DNA of 64,000 nucleotides from Pseudomonadota bacterium (GTDB lineage Bacteria > Pseudomonadota > Alphaproteobacteria > Rhodospirillales > Casp-alpha2): the NCBI GenBank assembly GCA_027624235.1, contig JAQBYB010000007.1:1-64000 (forward strand), read 5' to 3'. The notes beneath the pieces are model-generated. The model was not told where the DNA came from and did not search any database. It worked only from the letters and a program-made list of their open reading frames with translations. Of the stretch, positions 43,989-55,789 are shown one piece after another (position 1 is the first letter of the stretch; every line of letters begins with the position of its first letter). Both the position numbers and the translations under genes were made by a program.

Positions 43989-46400
43989 GTGACCAATCAA
44001 GTTGACACGTATCCCGTTCTTCCGCTCCGTGACATCGTTGTTTTCCCACACATGATCGTGCCGTTGTTCGTTGGCCGGGACAAATCCGTCCGCGCCCTTG
44101 AAGACGTCATGAAGGACGACAAGCAAATCCTGCTGGTGGCGCAGAAAGATGCCGCGCAGGACGACCCTACGGCGGAAGACATTTATGATGTCGGCACGGT
44201 TTCCACCGTCCTGCAGCTCTTAAAGCTGCCCGACGGCACGGTGAAGGTTCTGGTTGAAGGTGTTCGCAGGGCGAAGGTCAGAAGCTACAAAGACCACAAG
44301 GATTTTTTCCTCGTCGAGGCCGTGTTGATCCCTGAGGAAGAAGGCTCCCCCGAAGACATGGAGGCGCTTTCGCGCACGGTCATCTCCCAGTTCGAGCAAT
44401 ATATAAAGCTCAACAAGAAAATTCCACCCGAGGTTTTAGTCTCCATCAACCAGATTGAGGACCCCGGAAAACTTGCCGATACGGTAGCGTCGCATCTGGC
44501 CCTGAAGATTTCCGAGAAGCAGGAGCTTTTGGAAACAGAGGGAATCACGGAGCGACTCGAACAGGTGTATTCCTATATGGAGGCCGAAATGGGCGTCCTT
44601 CAGGTCGAAAAGAAAATCCGCAGCCGGGTCAAGCGGCAGATGGAGAAGACCCAGCGCGAGTACTATTTGAACGAACAGCTCAAGGCCATTCAAAGGGAAT
44701 TGGGCGAAACCGATGACGGTCGCGACGAAACCAGCGAAATCGAAGAAAAAATCGCCAAGACAAAATTCACCAAGGAGGCCAAGGAAAAGGCCCTGGCTGA
44801 GTTGAAAAAACTTAAGTCGATGTCGCCGATGTCGGCTGAGGCTACGGTCGTTCGCAACTATCTGGATTGGATGGTATCCATTCCGTGGAAAAAACGAACC
44901 CGCGTTAAAAAAGACATCCAGAAGGCCGAAGACGTCCTCAACGCCGATCACTACGGCCTTAAAAAGGTTAAGGAACGGATCGTCGAATATCTTGCCGTTC
45001 AACAGCGTACCAACTCGGTTTCCGGCCCTATTCTTTGCCTGGTTGGCCCCCCCGGTGTCGGCAAAACCTCCCTCGGCCAATCCATTGGCCGGGCGACGGG
45101 ACGCAATTTTGTTCGCATGTCCTTAGGCGGCGTCCGCGATGAATCTGAGATTCGCGGCCATCGGCGTACCTATATCGGCTCAATGCCGGGCAAGATCGTC
45201 CAGGGCATGAAAAAGGCTAAGTCGTCTAACCCGCTGTTCCTGTTGGACGAAGTTGATAAGATGGGCCAAGATTGGCGCGGCGACCCGGCTTCGGCCCTGC
45301 TTGAGGTCCTGGACCCTGAACAGAACAAAGCCTTCAACGACCATTATCTTGAGGTCGATTACGATTTATCGGACGTCTTCTTCGTGACCACCGCTAACAC
45401 CCTCAACATGCCGTCCGCGTTGCTGGACAGGATGGAGATCATCCGCCTTTCCGGTTACACCGAAGACGAAAAGGTTGAAATCGCCAAACGCCACCTGATT
45501 TCCAAACAGATCGAAAAGCATGGTTTAAAGAAGGGGGAATGGTCTATTTCCGATGCCGGCCTTCGCGATTTGGTTCGTTATTACACCCGTGAATCCGGGG
45601 TCCGCAACCTGGAACGCGAACTCGCCAATCTTGCGCGTAAAGCAATCAAGGAAATCCTGGTTGCTAAGAAAAAGGGCATGACCGTGACCGTGACCCCCCG
45701 CAACCTTGGCAAATGGGCCGGCATTCACAAATTCCGCTTCGGCGAAATCGAAACCGACGATTTGGTCGGCGTTACAACCGGGCTGGCCTGGACCGAGGTC
45801 GGTGGCGTGTTGCTTTCAATTGAAGCCGTCATGGTTCCCGGCAAGGGCAAGATGACGATTACCGGGAAATTGGGTGAGGTGATGACCGAATCCATTCAGG
45901 CGGCGCGGTCTTTCGTTCAATCCCGCGCGTCGCAGTTCGGCATCCACCCGACGATGTTTACGAAAAAGGACATCCATGTCCACGTGCCCGAGGGCGCGAC
46001 GCCTAAGGACGGTCCTTCGGCGGGCGTCGGCATGGTTACCTCCATCGTTTCCGTGTTAACCGGCATCAAGGTCAAAAAATCCGTCGCCATGACCGGCGAG
46101 GTGACGTTGCGCGGACGCGTGCTTCCCATCGGTGGCCTCAAGGAAAAGCTGTTGGCGGCGCTGCAGGGCGGTATCAAGACGGTGTTGATCCCTAAGGACA
46201 ATGAAAAAGACCTGGCCGAAATCCCCGACAATGTGAAACGGGGACTGGAGATTATTCCGGTGACGATGGTCGATGAGGTTTTGGCACATGCTCTGGATAA
46301 ACCGCTGACGCCTCAGGATTGGGACGAAGACGCGGAACTGGCAGCCAGCCAGATTTCGTCTGATGCCGACGATGAGGTGCCCGGAGTCGTCAAACACTAA
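43989..46400 (+). CDS. lon: ATP-dependent protease Lon
   Basis: An 803-residue AAA+ protease that removes misfolded and regulatory proteins. The N-terminal substrate domain opens with YPVLPLRDIVVFPHMIVPLFVGRDKS. The AAA module has Walker A GPPGVGKTS. The catalytic serine is in KDGPSAGVGMVTS and the lysine in IGGLKEKLLAA. The start codon is GTG at 43989, preceded by AAAAGGTGGAAA. Confidence 0.95.
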   Translation: MTNQVDTYPVLPLRDIVVFPHMIVPLFVGRDKSVRALEDVMKDDKQILLVAQKDAAQDDPTAEDIYDVGTVSTVLQLLKLPDGTVKVLVEGVRRAKVRSYKDHKDFFLVEAVLIPEEEGSPEDMEALSRTVISQFEQYIKLNKKIPPEVLVSINQIEDPGKLADTVASHLALKISEKQELLETEGITERLEQVYSYMEAEMGVLQVEKKIRSRVKRQMEKTQREYYLNEQLKAIQRELGETDDGRDETSEIEEKIAKTKFTKEAKEKALAELKKLKSMSPMSAEATVVRNYLDWMVSIPWKKRTRVKKDIQKAEDVLNADHYGLKKVKERIVEYLAVQQRTNSVSGPILCLVGPPGVGKTSLGQSIGRATGRNFVRMSLGGVRDESEIRGHRRTYIGSMPGKIVQGMKKAKSSNPLFLLDEVDKMGQDWRGDPASALLEVLDPEQNKAFNDHYLEVDYDLSDVFFVTTANTLNMPSALLDRMEIIRLSGYTEDEKVEIAKRHLISKQIEKHGLKKGEWSISDAGLRDLVRYYTRESGVRNLERELANLARKAIKEILVAKKKGMTVTVTPRNLGKWAGIHKFRFGEIETDDLVGVTTGLAWTEVGGVLLSIEAVMVPGKGKMTITGKLGEVMTESIQAARSFVQSRASQFGIHPTMFTKKDIHVHVPEGATPKDGPSAGVGMVTSIVSVLTGIKVKKSVAMTGEVTLRGRVLPIGGLKEKLLAALQGGIKTVLIPKDNEKDLAEIPDNVKRGLEIIPVTMVDEVLAHALDKPLTPQDWDEDAELAASQISSDADDEVPGVVKH

Positions 46401-46763
46401 GCCCCGAAAGCCGTTGTTTCCACATGCCGCCATGGCGCAATGGTGCTGTGCGTGCGAATCCTATTTGCTGGAATCAGTCGAAAATTCGGCAGACTCCTTG
46501 TTTTTTGGCCCTTTTTTCGCGGCTAAAATTATATTTCCGGATTTAGGAAGCAGAAAAATCCTTCCTGTTATCAATGACTAACCGGGTTTCGCCCCGAAAA
46601 ACCCCAAAAAACTGTGGAAAACTGGGGTTCTTGATTGACGCCGTCAACTAACAACATTTAAAATTTGCGCCATCAAAAGGGTTTCGCGGATATTGCCAAT
46701 GAAGGGAATGTCCGATTAAACGACCCTCCAAAACCACACTTTTATATAGAGGGGGCCTTTCCA
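46401..46763 (+). other. Intergenic region between lon and hupB
   Basis: 363 bases with no convincing gene. Short reading frames cross it but lack family features. Near the end is a good promoter for hupB (46635-46664). An AT-rich stretch with a T-run at about 46499-46517 follows lon without a clear stem. Confidence 0.5.
46635..46664 (+). promoter_or_regulatory. Sigma70-type promoter for hupB
   Basis: TTGACG at 46635-46640 and TAAAAT at 46659-46664 are separated by 18 bases, about 100 bases before the HU start codon. Alternative -10 registers of one or two bases are possible in this AT-rich segment. Confidence 0.6.
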
Positions 46764-47036
46764 TTGAATAAAAATGATCTAGTCGCCGCTGTTGCAAGCA
46801 GCACCGGTTTGTCCAAGGCTGATGCAGCCAAGGCTATTGATGGCACGGTTGATGCCATCACTGCCGCACTTAAAGGGGGCAGCGAAGTCCGTCTTGTCGG
46901 TTTCGGCACCTTTAGTGTTTCTCAGCGTAAGGCGACCACAGGCCGCAATCCTAGGACCGGAGAAAAAATTAACATTAAAGCGACCAAAGTGCCGAAGTTC
47001 AAATCGGGCAAGGCATTGAAGTCTGCCGTCAACTAA
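46764..47036 (+). CDS. hupB: DNA-binding protein HU
   Basis: A 90-residue histone-like protein. It begins MNKNDLVAAVA when read from TTG at 46764, with AGAGGGGG at 46748-46755, 8 bases upstream. The DNA-binding arm is RKATTGRNPRTGEKI, and the C-terminus VPKFKSGKALKSAVN is canonical. The in-frame ATG at 46665 would add 33 residues unlike HU and is rejected. HU behind lon is the common alphaproteobacterial arrangement. Confidence 0.95.
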   Translation: MNKNDLVAAVASSTGLSKADAAKAIDGTVDAITAALKGGSEVRLVGFGTFSVSQRKATTGRNPRTGEKINIKATKVPKFKSGKALKSAVN

Positions 47037-47061
47037 GACGTTTTCTATTCGAAATCTGGTG

Positions 47062-47098
47062 CCGGCGGCGTCTTTTTGGCGCCGCCGGAATCATTTTT
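47062..47098 (+). terminator. Terminator of hupB
   Basis: A perfect 9-bp GC-rich stem (CCGGCGGCG with CGCCGCCGG) and 9-base loop are followed by AATCATTTTT. It stands 25 bases after the HU stop and 24 bases before tRNA-Val. Confidence 0.78.
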
Positions 47099-47122
47099 GG
47101 GCTATAGTCATGGCTCTTTTGG

Positions 47123-47198
47123 GGGCGGTTAGCTCAGCTGGAAGAGCATTCGGTTTACATCCGAACGGTCGGCGGTTCGATCCCGTCACCGCCCACCA
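47123..47198 (+). tRNA. tRNA-Val (UAC)
   Basis: 76 bases with encoded CCA. The acceptor stem pairs GGGCGGT with ACCGCCC. The anticodon stem TTCGG/CCGAA encloses TTTACAT, giving anticodon TAC. Confidence 0.96.
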
Positions 47199-47209
47199 AA
47201 ATCTACGTA

Positions 47210-47237
47210 TTGACACTTATACTTTGGTGGATACGAT
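47210..47237 (+). promoter_or_regulatory. Sigma70-type promoter for tRNA-Asp
   Basis: TTGACA at 47210-47215 and TACGAT at 47232-47237 with a 16-base spacer lie between the two tRNA genes, 48 bases before tRNA-Asp. Confidence 0.6.
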
Positions 47238-47285
47238 GCACCGCGGTTCAGCAAATTCCCCGTTCGAGCCGGGTTATTAAATTTA

Positions 47286-47363
<78 letters not shown>

Positions 47364-47515
47364 TTTCTTTCGCAATACCTATTTTTTTGTCAAGCCCTGA
47401 GAAAGGTTGATAAAACAGGCCTCTTCGGGCATTTTATATCTATATAAATAGCCATCGGCCGAGGAAACGCGGAAGTTCCCGAATTCCTGGCTAAAAGCCC
47501 GTTTGGAAGGCTGCC

Positions 47516-47881
47516 GTGGATCAGCTGCTCGCCGAATATCTGCCCATCCTTATTTTCCTCGGCATCGCCGTGGCGATTTCCGTTATCGCTGTCGGCGCCT
47601 CCTATGTCATCGTTCCCCAACACCCGGATGTGGCCAAGACATCCCAGTACGAATGCGGGTTTGAACCCTTCGGTGATGCGAGACGTAAATTCGATGTCCG
47701 TTTTTACCTGGTCGCTATTCTTTTCATCATTTTTGATCTTGAGGTCGCCTTCCTGTTTCCGTGGGCGGTCACGCTGGGCAAGATCGGTATTTTCGGATTC
47801 TGGTCGATGGTCCTGTTCCTAGGGATTCTCACCATCGGCTTCATCTACGAATGGAGAAAGGGAGCCTTGGAATGGGAGTAG
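47516..47881 (+). CDS. nuoA: NADH-quinone oxidoreductase subunit A
   Basis: A 121-residue membrane subunit with three helices. The conserved loop [43 protein letters not shown] contains the ND3 cysteine and the DLE motif. It opens with GTG at 47516 and is the first gene of the 14-gene nuo operon. The 152-base gap upstream is AT-rich (TTTTATATCTATATAAATA at about 47432-47450) and probably holds the operon promoter. Confidence 0.94.
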   Translation: MDQLLAEYLPILIFLGIAVAISVIAVGASYVIVPQHPDVAKTSQYECGFEPFGDARRKFDVRFYLVAILFIIFDLEVAFLFPWAVTLGKIGIFGFWSMVLFLGILTIGFIYEWRKGALEWE

Positions 47882-48420
47882 ACCCGACAGCCGCTTCCAC
47901 CAAACAACTACCGTCCGGGCCGGCGCACGATGCGCTGCTCAAACAAATCACCGGGGAACTGCACGACAAAGGATTCGTCGTTGCCAACATCGACAAGCTG
48001 GCCAATTGGGCGCGCACCGGATCGCTGTGGCCGATGACCTTCGGCCTTGCCTGCTGCGCCGTCGAAATGATCCACGCGTATATGAGCCGGTATGACCTTG
48101 ATCGCTTCGGTGTCGTGCCCAGGCCCAGCCCGCGCCAGTCCGATGTCATCATCGTTGCCGGCACGCTGACCAACAAAATGGCGCCGGCGTTCCGTAAGGT
48201 CTACGACCAGATGGCCGAACCGCGCTATGTGATTTCCATGGGGTCGTGCGCCAACGGCGGCGGCTATTATCATTATTCTTATTCCGTGGTCCGTGGCTGC
48301 GACCGGGTGGTGCCGGTTGATGTGTATGTGCCTGGTTGCCCGCCGACCGCCGAAGCGCTGATCTACGGTATTCTTCAACTGAAGAAAAAAATTAACAGGA
48401 CAGGGGTTCTTTGGCGTTGA
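47872..48420 (+). CDS. nuoB: NADH-quinone oxidoreductase subunit B
   Basis: A 182-residue peripheral subunit carrying iron-sulfur cluster N2, which passes electrons to quinone. Its cysteine ligands are in [20 protein letters not shown] and [11 protein letters not shown]. The ATG at 47872 overlaps the nuoA end by 10 bases; the upstream in-frame ATG at 47761 falls inside nuoA and is rejected. Confidence 0.95.
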   Translation: MGVDPTAASTKQLPSGPAHDALLKQITGELHDKGFVVANIDKLANWARTGSLWPMTFGLACCAVEMIHAYMSRYDLDRFGVVPRPSPRQSDVIIVAGTLTNKMAPAFRKVYDQMAEPRYVISMGSCANGGGYYHYSYSVVRGCDRVVPVDVYVPGCPPTAEALIYGILQLKKKINRTGVLWR

Positions 48421-48467
48421 TGACTAACAGTCATTTTGTCGCCACGGTATGCCCGTAACGGAAAACT

Positions 48468-49100
48468 ATGGATTTGGCCCTTAAAGAACTCGGCAATTAT
48501 ATTGCCGGCCAGTTGCCCAAAGACGTCAGCGGAACGACCGTCAAACTGGGTGAACTCCTGGTTTTCGCCAAGGCGGAAAGTATCACCAGGGTGCTGGCAT
48601 TCCTGCGCGACGATGTTAACTGTCGTTTCAAGCAGCTTGTCGATGTTTGCGGCGTTGATTACCCGGAACGCACGCCACGCTTCGATGTCGTCTATAATCT
48701 GCTCAGCCTGATCAACAACAACCGCATCCGGGTCAAGGTGGAAACCGACGAAGCAACACCAGTGCCGACCGTCACCGGTGTTTTCAGTTCCGCCAACTGG
48801 TGGGAACGTGAGGCCTGGGATCTTTTCGGCATTTCTTTCTCGGGCCATCCCGACCTACGCCGGATTCTGACCGATTACGGGTTTGATGGTCACCCGCTGC
48901 GCAAGGATTTTCCGCTGACCGGTTATGTTGAAGTCCGGTACAATGATGAATTAAAGCGCGTCGTCTACGAACCGGTGAAACTGACCCAGGAATTCCGCAG
49001 CTTCGATTTCCTCAGCCCCTGGGAAGGCGTTCAAGGACTTCTTCCTGGTGATGAGAAGGTCGAGGCCGACGATGATGACGTTGCCAAAGGCGGCGCCTGA
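48468..49100 (+). CDS. nuoC: NADH-quinone oxidoreductase subunit C
   Basis: A 210-residue peripheral subunit (30-kDa homologue). Its signature reads [43 protein letters not shown]. It is separate from NuoD, as in most alphaproteobacteria, not fused as in E. coli. The stop overlaps the nuoD ATG by 1 base. Confidence 0.94.
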   Translation: MDLALKELGNYIAGQLPKDVSGTTVKLGELLVFAKAESITRVLAFLRDDVNCRFKQLVDVCGVDYPERTPRFDVVYNLLSLINNNRIRVKVETDEATPVPTVTGVFSSANWWEREAWDLFGISFSGHPDLRRILTDYGFDGHPLRKDFPLTGYVEVRYNDELKRVVYEPVKLTQEFRSFDFLSPWEGVQGLLPGDEKVEADDDDVAKGGA

Positions 49101-50278
49101 TGGCCGAGACGCAGATCAGGAATTTCAACCTCAATTTCGGCCCTCAGCATCCGTCGGCGCACGGCGTGCTGCGCATGGTCCTGGAAATGGACGGCGAAGT
49201 GATCACCCGCGCCGATCCCCACATCGGCCTTTTGCACCGGGGTACTGAAAAGCTGATCGAATATAAGAATTACGTCCAGGCGCTGCCGTATTTCGACCGC
49301 CTGGATTACGTTTCGCCACAGAACCAGGAACACGCCTTTGCCCTGGCGGTCGAAAAACTCTTAGGGCTTGAGGTGCCGCCGCGGGGGCAATACATCCGGG
49401 TGCTGTTTGCCGAAATCGGTCGGGTGTTGAACCATATTTTCACGGTCTGTGCGTACGCCATGGACACCGGCGCGATGACGCCGATGCTGTGGATGTTCGA
49501 AGATCGTGAAACCCTGATGGAATTCTGCGAACGCGCATCGGGGGCCCGTATGCACATGAACTATTTCCGCCCCGGCGGCGTCAGCCACGACCTGCCGCCG
49601 GCCCTGCTGGAAGATATCGATGCCTGGGCCGACACCTTCCCGAAGATGATCGACGACTGCGAAACCCTGTTGACGGAAAATCGCATCTTCAAGCAACGCA
49701 CCGTCGATATCGGCGCGATTACGGCGGAACAGTGTTTCGATTGGGGCTTTACCGGCCCCAACCTGCGCGCCGCCGGGGTCGCCTGGGATTTGCGTAAGTC
49801 ACAACCCTATGACGCGTATGCGAAGATGGACTTCGACGTCGTCATCGCCAAACATGGTGATTGTTATGACCGCTATCTGGTGCGCATTCATGAAATGCGC
49901 CAGAGCCTCCGCATCATTAAGCAGTGCCTCGCCGACATGCCCGGTGGCCGGTGCAAGTCCGATGATCGGAAGATTTCACCGCCGTCCCGCGCCGAGATGA
50001 AAAATTCCATGGAAGCCATGATCCATCATTTCAAGCTCTATACCGAGGGCTATCATGTCCCCGCCGGCGAAACCTATACCGCCGTCGAAGCCCCGAAAGG
50101 CGAGTTCGGTGTCTATCTGGTTTCCGACGGCACCAACAAGCCGTACCGCTGCAAAATTCGCGCCCCCGGCTTCGCCCACCTGCAGGCCATGGACCTGTTG
50201 TCGAACGGGCATATGCTGGCTGATTTGGTCGCCAACATCGGCTCGCTTGATATCGTATTCGGGGAAATCGACCGATGA
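49100..50278 (+). CDS. nuoD: NADH-quinone oxidoreductase subunit D
   Basis: A 392-residue 49-kDa subunit forming the quinone pocket with NuoB. The conserved start is [18 protein letters not shown], and the end is [12 protein letters not shown]. The histidines near HPSAHGV and the conserved tyrosine region are in place. It overlaps nuoE by 4 bases. Confidence 0.95.
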   Translation: MAETQIRNFNLNFGPQHPSAHGVLRMVLEMDGEVITRADPHIGLLHRGTEKLIEYKNYVQALPYFDRLDYVSPQNQEHAFALAVEKLLGLEVPPRGQYIRVLFAEIGRVLNHIFTVCAYAMDTGAMTPMLWMFEDRETLMEFCERASGARMHMNYFRPGGVSHDLPPALLEDIDAWADTFPKMIDDCETLLTENRIFKQRTVDIGAITAEQCFDWGFTGPNLRAAGVAWDLRKSQPYDAYAKMDFDVVIAKHGDCYDRYLVRIHEMRQSLRIIKQCLADMPGGRCKSDDRKISPPSRAEMKNSMEAMIHHFKLYTEGYHVPAGETYTAVEAPKGEFGVYLVSDGTNKPYRCKIRAPGFAHLQAMDLLSNGHMLADLVANIGSLDIVFGEIDR

Positions 50279-50895
50279 GCGGGCAATCCAACTCCACCGT
50301 CATCCAACCCGATGATTTCGCTTTCACCGCTGAGAATGCGGAGGCGGCCCTGGCGGTAATCGCCATGTATCCGGAAGGCTGGCAGGAAAGCGCGGTGATG
50401 CCGTTGCTTGATTTGGCGCAACGTCAACACGATGGCTGGTTGTCGCGCGCCGCCATGGACACGGTCGCCGGCATGTTGGGGATGGCGCCGATCCGGGTCT
50501 ATGAGGTAGCCACCTTCTACACCATGTACAACTTGGCGCCGGTCGGTAAAAACCACGTCCAGGTGTGCACCAATCTGCCTTGCTGGCTCAGGGGGTCGGA
50601 CGCCATTGTCGGCGCCTGCAAAAAAAGCCTTGGCGTTACTTTTGGTGAAACCACCGAGGACGGTCAATTTACCCTGTCGGAGGCCGAATGCCTGGGGGCC
50701 TGCGTAAACGCACCGATGATGCAGATCGGCGACGATTATTTCGAAGACCTGGATGCCGACAGCGCCCAGGCGATTCTTGAAAAACTGAAAGCCGGCCAAA
50801 CCCCGAAACCCGGATCACAAATCGGGCGGCATACGTCGGAACCGGTCGGCGGCCCGACGTGCCTTAAAGACCTGGATAACGGGGTGGGGAAGTAG
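50275..50895 (+). CDS. nuoE: NADH-quinone oxidoreductase subunit E
   Basis: A 206-residue 24-kDa subunit holding [2Fe-2S] cluster N1a. Four cysteine ligands are visible in [11 protein letters not shown] and [13 protein letters not shown]-terminal tail of about 30 residues ([16 protein letters not shown]) is typical of alphaproteobacterial and mitochondrial versions. Confidence 0.94.
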   Translation: MSGQSNSTVIQPDDFAFTAENAEAALAVIAMYPEGWQESAVMPLLDLAQRQHDGWLSRAAMDTVAGMLGMAPIRVYEVATFYTMYNLAPVGKNHVQVCTNLPCWLRGSDAIVGACKKSLGVTFGETTEDGQFTLSEAECLGACVNAPMMQIGDDYFEDLDADSAQAILEKLKAGQTPKPGSQIGRHTSEPVGGPTCLKDLDNGVGK

Positions 50896-50897
50896 CC

Positions 50898-52187
50898 ATG
50901 CTTAAGGACAAGGACCGCATTTTCACCAATATCTACGGGCTCGGGGACACCAGTCTCAAGGCCGCCAAGACACGCGGTGATTGGTCGCGGACCAAGGCGA
51001 TCATGGCCAAGGGTCGCGAAAAGATTATCGCGGAAATAAAGGATTCAGGATTGCGCGGGCGCGGCGGCGCCGGTTTTGGGACCGGCATGAAATGGTCGTT
51101 CATGCCCAAGGAGCCTTCCGTACGGCCGCATTATCTGGTCATCAACGCCGACGAGGGCGAACCCGGCACCTGCAAGGACCGTGAAATTCTCCGCAACGAG
51201 CCGCACAAATTAATCGAAGGGGCGCTGCTGGCTTCCTTCGCCATGGGCGCCAACACGGCCTATTGCTACGTGCGCGGTGAATTCTTCCGCGAAACCGAAG
51301 CCTTGCAGCGTGCCGTGGATGAAGCCTATGCCGCCGGCCTGATCGGCGAGGATGCGTGCAAGTCCGGATACAAATTCGATTTTTATATCCACCGCGGCAT
51401 GGGCGCGTATATCTGCGGCGAGGAATCGGCGCTGATCGAAAGCCTGGAGGGCAAGAAGGGGCAGCCGCGTATGAAACCGCCGTTCCCGGCCAACTGCGGC
51501 CTCTATGGCTGTCCGACGACGGTTAATAATGTCGAATCCATTGCCGTCGCATCGACCATTCTCAGGCGCGGCGCCGCGTGGTTCGCAGGAATAGGTAAAC
51601 CCAACAATACCGGCACCAAGCTTTTCAACATTTCCGGCCACGTCAACAATCCGTGCACGGTCGAAGAGGAAATGGGCGTGCCGTTGAAGGAACTGATCGA
51701 GAAACATGCCGGCGGCGTTCGCGGCGGCTGGGATAATCTCAAGGCGGTCATTCCCGGCGGGTCGTCGGTGCCGGTGGTGCCCAAGTCCCAGTGCAATACC
51801 TTGTGCATGGATTTTGATTCCTGCCGGGAGGTGCGATCGGGCCTGGGCACGGCGGCGGTCATCGTCATGGATCAGTCCACCGATATCGTTGCCGCCATCG
51901 CCCGCCTGTCCCGCTTTTACATGCACGAGAGTTGCGGCCAGTGCACGCCGTGCCGCGAGGGAACCGGCTGGATGTCGCGGATGATGCAGCGCCTGGTTCA
52001 AGGCAACGCCTCGGTAGCGGAAATAGATCTGTTGGAAGAAGTCACCCGCCAGGTCGAAGGCCACACCATTTGCGCGCTCGGCGATGCGGCGGCGTGGCCG
52101 ATCCAGGGTCTGATCCGACATTTCCGCCCGGAAATCGAACAACGCATTGCCGATCGTCAGTCATCCGGCGAAACCGCGGCTGCCTAG
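50898..52187 (+). CDS. nuoF: NADH-quinone oxidoreductase subunit F
   Basis: A 429-residue 51-kDa subunit that binds NADH and FMN. The NADH glycine-rich loop is [13 protein letters not shown], the FMN segment is [15 protein letters not shown], and the [4Fe-4S] N3 ligands start in [12 protein letters not shown]. It lies 2 bases after nuoE and 12 bases before nuoG. Confidence 0.95.
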   Translation: MLKDKDRIFTNIYGLGDTSLKAAKTRGDWSRTKAIMAKGREKIIAEIKDSGLRGRGGAGFGTGMKWSFMPKEPSVRPHYLVINADEGEPGTCKDREILRNEPHKLIEGALLASFAMGANTAYCYVRGEFFRETEALQRAVDEAYAAGLIGEDACKSGYKFDFYIHRGMGAYICGEESALIESLEGKKGQPRMKPPFPANCGLYGCPTTVNNVESIAVASTILRRGAAWFAGIGKPNNTGTKLFNISGHVNNPCTVEEEMGVPLKELIEKHAGGVRGGWDNLKAVIPGGSSVPVVPKSQCNTLCMDFDSCREVRSGLGTAAVIVMDQSTDIVAAIARLSRFYMHESCGQCTPCREGTGWMSRMMQRLVQGNASVAEIDLLEEVTRQVEGHTICALGDAAAWPIQGLIRHFRPEIEQRIADRQSSGETAAA

Positions 52188-52199
52188 GGAAGTAGAAAG

Positions 52200-54269
52200 A
52201 TGCCAAAGCTCACCATCGACGGCATTGAGATCGAAGTCGAGCCCGGACTCACCGTCTTGCAGGCGTGTGAACAGGCGGGCATTGAAATTCCGCGTTTTTG
52301 TTTCCATGAACGGCTTTCCATTGCCGGTAATTGCCGCATGTGCCTGGTCCACATGGAACGCGCCCCGAAGCCGATCGCGTCGTGCGCGATGCCGGTCGGC
52401 GAGGGCATGGTAATCTCAACCGACACGCCGGAAGTGCGGAAAATGCGCAAGGGGGTGATGGAATTCCTGCTCATCAACCACCCCCTGGATTGCCCGATCT
52501 GCGACCAGGGCGGCGAATGCGACCTTCAGGATCAAGCCATGGGCTACGGCGGCGACCGCTCGCGCTATCAGGAAAACAAGCGCGCGGTGAAGGACAAGGA
52601 CCTGGGGCCGCTTATCAAAACCATCATGACCCGGTGCATCCATTGCACCCGGTGTATCCGCTTCGCCACGGAAATCGCCGGGGTGCAGGAAATGGGGGCA
52701 ACCGGGCGCGGCGAAAATATGGAGGTCGGCACCTATGTCGAGAAGGCGCTGACGTCGGAGCTGTCCGGCAACATGATCGACCTGTGCCCGGTCGGCGCGT
52801 TGACGTCAAAGCCCTATGCCTTTACCGCGCGTTCGTGGGAATTGGTGAAAACAGAATCCATCGACGTCTTGGACGCCGTTGGCTCCAACATCCGCGTCGA
52901 TACCCGCGGCGCCGAAGTCATGCGCATCCTGCCGCGCCTCCACGAGGACGTGAACGAGGAATGGATTTCAGATAAAACCCGCTTCGCCTGTGACGGGCTC
53001 AAGCGCCAGCGCCTGGATCAGCCCTATGTTAAGCGCGACGGCAAACTGAGCCCGGCGACCTGGGATGAAGCCTTCGCCGCCATCGCCGAGCGCCTCAAGG
53101 GCGTTGACGGCAAGAAGGTCGCCGCCCTCGCCGGTGATTTGGCCGATTGTGAAGCGATGATGGCGCTGAAGGACCTGATGGCGGCCATCGGTTCACCCCA
53201 TATTGATTGCCGCCAGGACGGGGCGAAACTGGACCCGGCCGCCCGCGCCGGCTACCTGTTCAATACCACCATCGCCGGGATCGAACACGCCGACGCCTGC
53301 CTGTTGATCGGCACCAACCCCCGGCTTGAAGCCCCGGTGTTGAATGCCCGCCTGCGCAAGCGTTTTTTGATGGGAAAATTCCCTATTGCCGCTGTCGGTC
53401 CCCATCAAGACCTGACCTATGATTACGATCACTTAGGCGATGGCGTTGAAATCTTGAAATCCATTGCCAACGGTCGCCATGATTTTGCCAAGGTCCTGAA
53501 AAGCGCCGGAAAGGCGATGCTGATCCTCGGCCAAGGCGCCCTGGCTCGGCGCGACGGGGCGGAGATTCTCGGTCTGGCGCGCGAAATCGCCGAAAGCCGC
53601 GGCATGATCAATGACAAAATCGGCTGGAACGGCTTTAACGTCCTGCACACGGCAGCCGCCCGCGTCGGCGGCATGGATTTGGGGTTCGTGCCGGGAAATG
53701 GCGGACGCGATACCGAAGCCATCGTTGCGGGCGCCGGCGACGGGGCGATTGATGTTCTCTATCTGCTCGGCGCCGATGAAATCGATATGGCGGGGCTGGG
53801 CGAGGCCTTTGTCATCTATCAAGGTCATCATGGCGATGCCGGCGCGCACCGGGCCGATGTTATCCTGCCCGGCGCCGCCTATACGGAAAAGAACGCCACC
53901 TACGTTAACACCGAAGGCCGGGTTCAACGGACACGCCTGGCCGCGTTTCCGCCCGGCGAAGCGCGGGAGGACTGGACCATCATCCGGGCGCTGTCGGCGG
54001 TTTTGGGCCATACCTTGGCGTTCGATGACGCCAGAATGCTACGCGCCCGTATGGTCGGGGCCAATTCGGCGTTTATTAAGGTTGATGGGATCACCCCTGC
54101 AACCTGGAAGCCATTCGGTCGTAATGGCGAGACCGGGACATCGGCGCTGACGTCGCCGATCAATAATTTTTACATGACCGACCCGATTAGCCGGGCATCG
54201 GAAACCATGGCCCGATGCAGCGATGTGCGCCTTGGCGCTAAAAAGGACAAGACCGGAACCGATGGTTGA
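52200..54269 (+). CDS. nuoG: NADH-quinone oxidoreductase subunit G
   Basis: A 689-residue 75-kDa subunit with several iron-sulfur clusters. The N-terminal [2Fe-2S] site is in [23 protein letters not shown], the His-ligated N5 site in [19 protein letters not shown], and a further [4Fe-4S] site in [10 protein letters not shown]. The rest is a molybdopterin oxidoreductase-like domain without its cofactor. Length matches the short, mitochondrial-like form. The end overlaps nuoH by 8 bases. Confidence 0.94.
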   Translation: MPKLTIDGIEIEVEPGLTVLQACEQAGIEIPRFCFHERLSIAGNCRMCLVHMERAPKPIASCAMPVGEGMVISTDTPEVRKMRKGVMEFLLINHPLDCPICDQGGECDLQDQAMGYGGDRSRYQENKRAVKDKDLGPLIKTIMTRCIHCTRCIRFATEIAGVQEMGATGRGENMEVGTYVEKALTSELSGNMIDLCPVGALTSKPYAFTARSWELVKTESIDVLDAVGSNIRVDTRGAEVMRILPRLHEDVNEEWISDKTRFACDGLKRQRLDQPYVKRDGKLSPATWDEAFAAIAERLKGVDGKKVAALAGDLADCEAMMALKDLMAAIGSPHIDCRQDGAKLDPAARAGYLFNTTIAGIEHADACLLIGTNPRLEAPVLNARLRKRFLMGKFPIAAVGPHQDLTYDYDHLGDGVEILKSIANGRHDFAKVLKSAGKAMLILGQGALARRDGAEILGLAREIAESRGMINDKIGWNGFNVLHTAAARVGGMDLGFVPGNGGRDTEAIVAGAGDGAIDVLYLLGADEIDMAGLGEAFVIYQGHHGDAGAHRADVILPGAAYTEKNATYVNTEGRVQRTRLAAFPPGEAREDWTIIRALSAVLGHTLAFDDARMLRARMVGANSAFIKVDGITPATWKPFGRNGETGTSALTSPINNFYMTDPISRASETMARCSDVRLGAKKDKTGTDG

Positions 54270-55272
54270 GTTTTGGTATAATTATCTTTGGCCGGTGGTC
54301 TGGATCGTCATCAAGATCGTCGCCATCGTCGCCCCGGTGTTGGTGTCGGTGGCCTACCTGACCTATGCCGAGCGCAAAGTCATCGGCGCCATGCAATTGC
54401 GGCGCGGGCCGAACGTGGTCGGGCCGTTCGGATTGCTGCAACCGATCGCCGATGGCCTCAAGCTGTTCTTGAAGGAAACCATCATTCCCGCCGGCGCCAA
54501 CCGTGGCGTGTTTATCGCCGCCCCGTGCATCACCTTTTTCCTGGCGTTGGTCGCCTGGGCGGTAATCCCGTTCGACGAGGGCATGGTGTTGGCCAATATC
54601 AACGTCGGCATTCTGTACCTGTTCGCGATATCGTCGTTGGGCGTCTATGGCATCCTGATGGCCGGGTGGGCGTCCAATTCTCGCTATGCGTTCCTGGGCG
54701 GGCTTCGCTCCGCCGCCCAGATGGTGTCTTACGAAGTGTCGATGGGGTTCGTCATCGTGACCGTGCTGCTGTTGGCGGGATCGCTGAATTTGTCCGATAT
54801 CGTCAACGCGCAACGGAAACTCTGGTTCGTCGTGCCGCTGTTTCCGTTGGCGGTGATCTTTTTCATCTCGACCCTGGCCGAAACCAACCGCCATCCGTTC
54901 GACTTGCCCGAAGCCGAGGCCGAACTGGTGACCGGCTACAACGTCGAATATTCGGCGATGCCGTTCGCGCTGTTTTTCCTCGGCGAATACGCCAACATGA
55001 TCCTGATGGCCGGCATGACAACGATCCTGTTCCTGGGCGGCTGGTTGCCGCCGATGGATATCGTGCCCTTTAATCTGGTGCCGGGACCGATATGGTTCGC
55101 CTTTAAAATCGCCGCCGTGTTGTTCGTTTTCCTGTGGGTACGCGCCACATTTCCGCGCTATCGTTATGACCAATTGATGCGGCTTGGCTGGAAAGTGTTT
55201 CTGCCGATCTCGCTGGCGGCGGTGGTGATTGTCGCCGGGATCTTGGTGGCATTTGATCTGGCCCCGGTATAG
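54262..55272 (+). CDS. nuoH: NADH-quinone oxidoreductase subunit H
   Basis: A 336-residue membrane subunit that forms the quinone tunnel entry. The conserved loop [22 protein letters not shown] and the acidic loop [27 protein letters not shown] are present. I chose the ATG at 54262; an upstream in-frame ATG at 54223 lies in nuoG. Confidence 0.95.
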   Translation: MVEFWYNYLWPVVWIVIKIVAIVAPVLVSVAYLTYAERKVIGAMQLRRGPNVVGPFGLLQPIADGLKLFLKETIIPAGANRGVFIAAPCITFFLALVAWAVIPFDEGMVLANINVGILYLFAISSLGVYGILMAGWASNSRYAFLGGLRSAAQMVSYEVSMGFVIVTVLLLAGSLNLSDIVNAQRKLWFVVPLFPLAVIFFISTLAETNRHPFDLPEAEAELVTGYNVEYSAMPFALFFLGEYANMILMAGMTTILFLGGWLPPMDIVPFNLVPGPIWFAFKIAAVLFVFLWVRATFPRYRYDQLMRLGWKVFLPISLAAVVIVAGILVAFDLAPV

Positions 55273-55291
55273 GGCTGAGGGGAGAAAGAGC

Positions 55292-55780
55292 ATGGGATTC
55301 ATCAGACGCAACATCAAAACCATCTTCCTCACCGAACTGGTATCCGGCATGGCGCTGACGTTGTGCTATATGTTCCGCAAAAAAATCACCATCAACTATC
55401 CATTCGAAAAAGGCCCGCTGTCGCCCCGGTTTCGCGGCGAACACGCGCTCCGGCGCTATGCCAACGGCGAGGAACGCTGCATCGCCTGCAAACTATGCGA
55501 AGCCATCTGCCCGGCCCAGGCGATCACCATCGAGGCCGAGCCCCGCCCCGACGGATCACGCCGCACCACGCGCTACGATATCGACATGGTCAAATGCATT
55601 TATTGCGGACTGTGCGAGGAAGCATGCCCCGTCGACGCCATCGTCGAAGGGCCAAACTTTGAATATTCCACCGAAAACCGCGAGGAACTCCTCTACGACA
55701 AAGACAAACTGCTGGCCAACGGCGACCGTTGGGAAACCGAACTGGCCGAACGGCTGCGCGTTGACGCGCCGTACCGCTAA
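55292..55780 (+). CDS. nuoI: NADH-quinone oxidoreductase subunit I
   Basis: A 162-residue subunit with two [4Fe-4S] clusters (N6a and N6b), ligands in [14 protein letters not shown] and [15 protein letters not shown]. The helical N-terminus [20 protein letters not shown] rests on the membrane. The ATG at 55292 follows GGGGAGAAAGAG. Confidence 0.95.
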   Translation: MGFIRRNIKTIFLTELVSGMALTLCYMFRKKITINYPFEKGPLSPRFRGEHALRRYANGEERCIACKLCEAICPAQAITIEAEPRPDGSRRTTRYDIDMVKCIYCGLCEEACPVDAIVEGPNFEYSTENREELLYDKDKLLANGDRWETELAERLRVDAPYR

Positions 55781-55789
55781 GGACGAGCA

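Noticed and set aside
46363-46581. A 72-codon frame after lon
   Set aside because: It starts inside lon and has no family features; the region looks like a non-coding leader with the hupB promoter.
54238-55350. A 370-codon minus-strand frame
   Set aside because: It is antisense to nuoH and nuoI and has no recognisable protein features.
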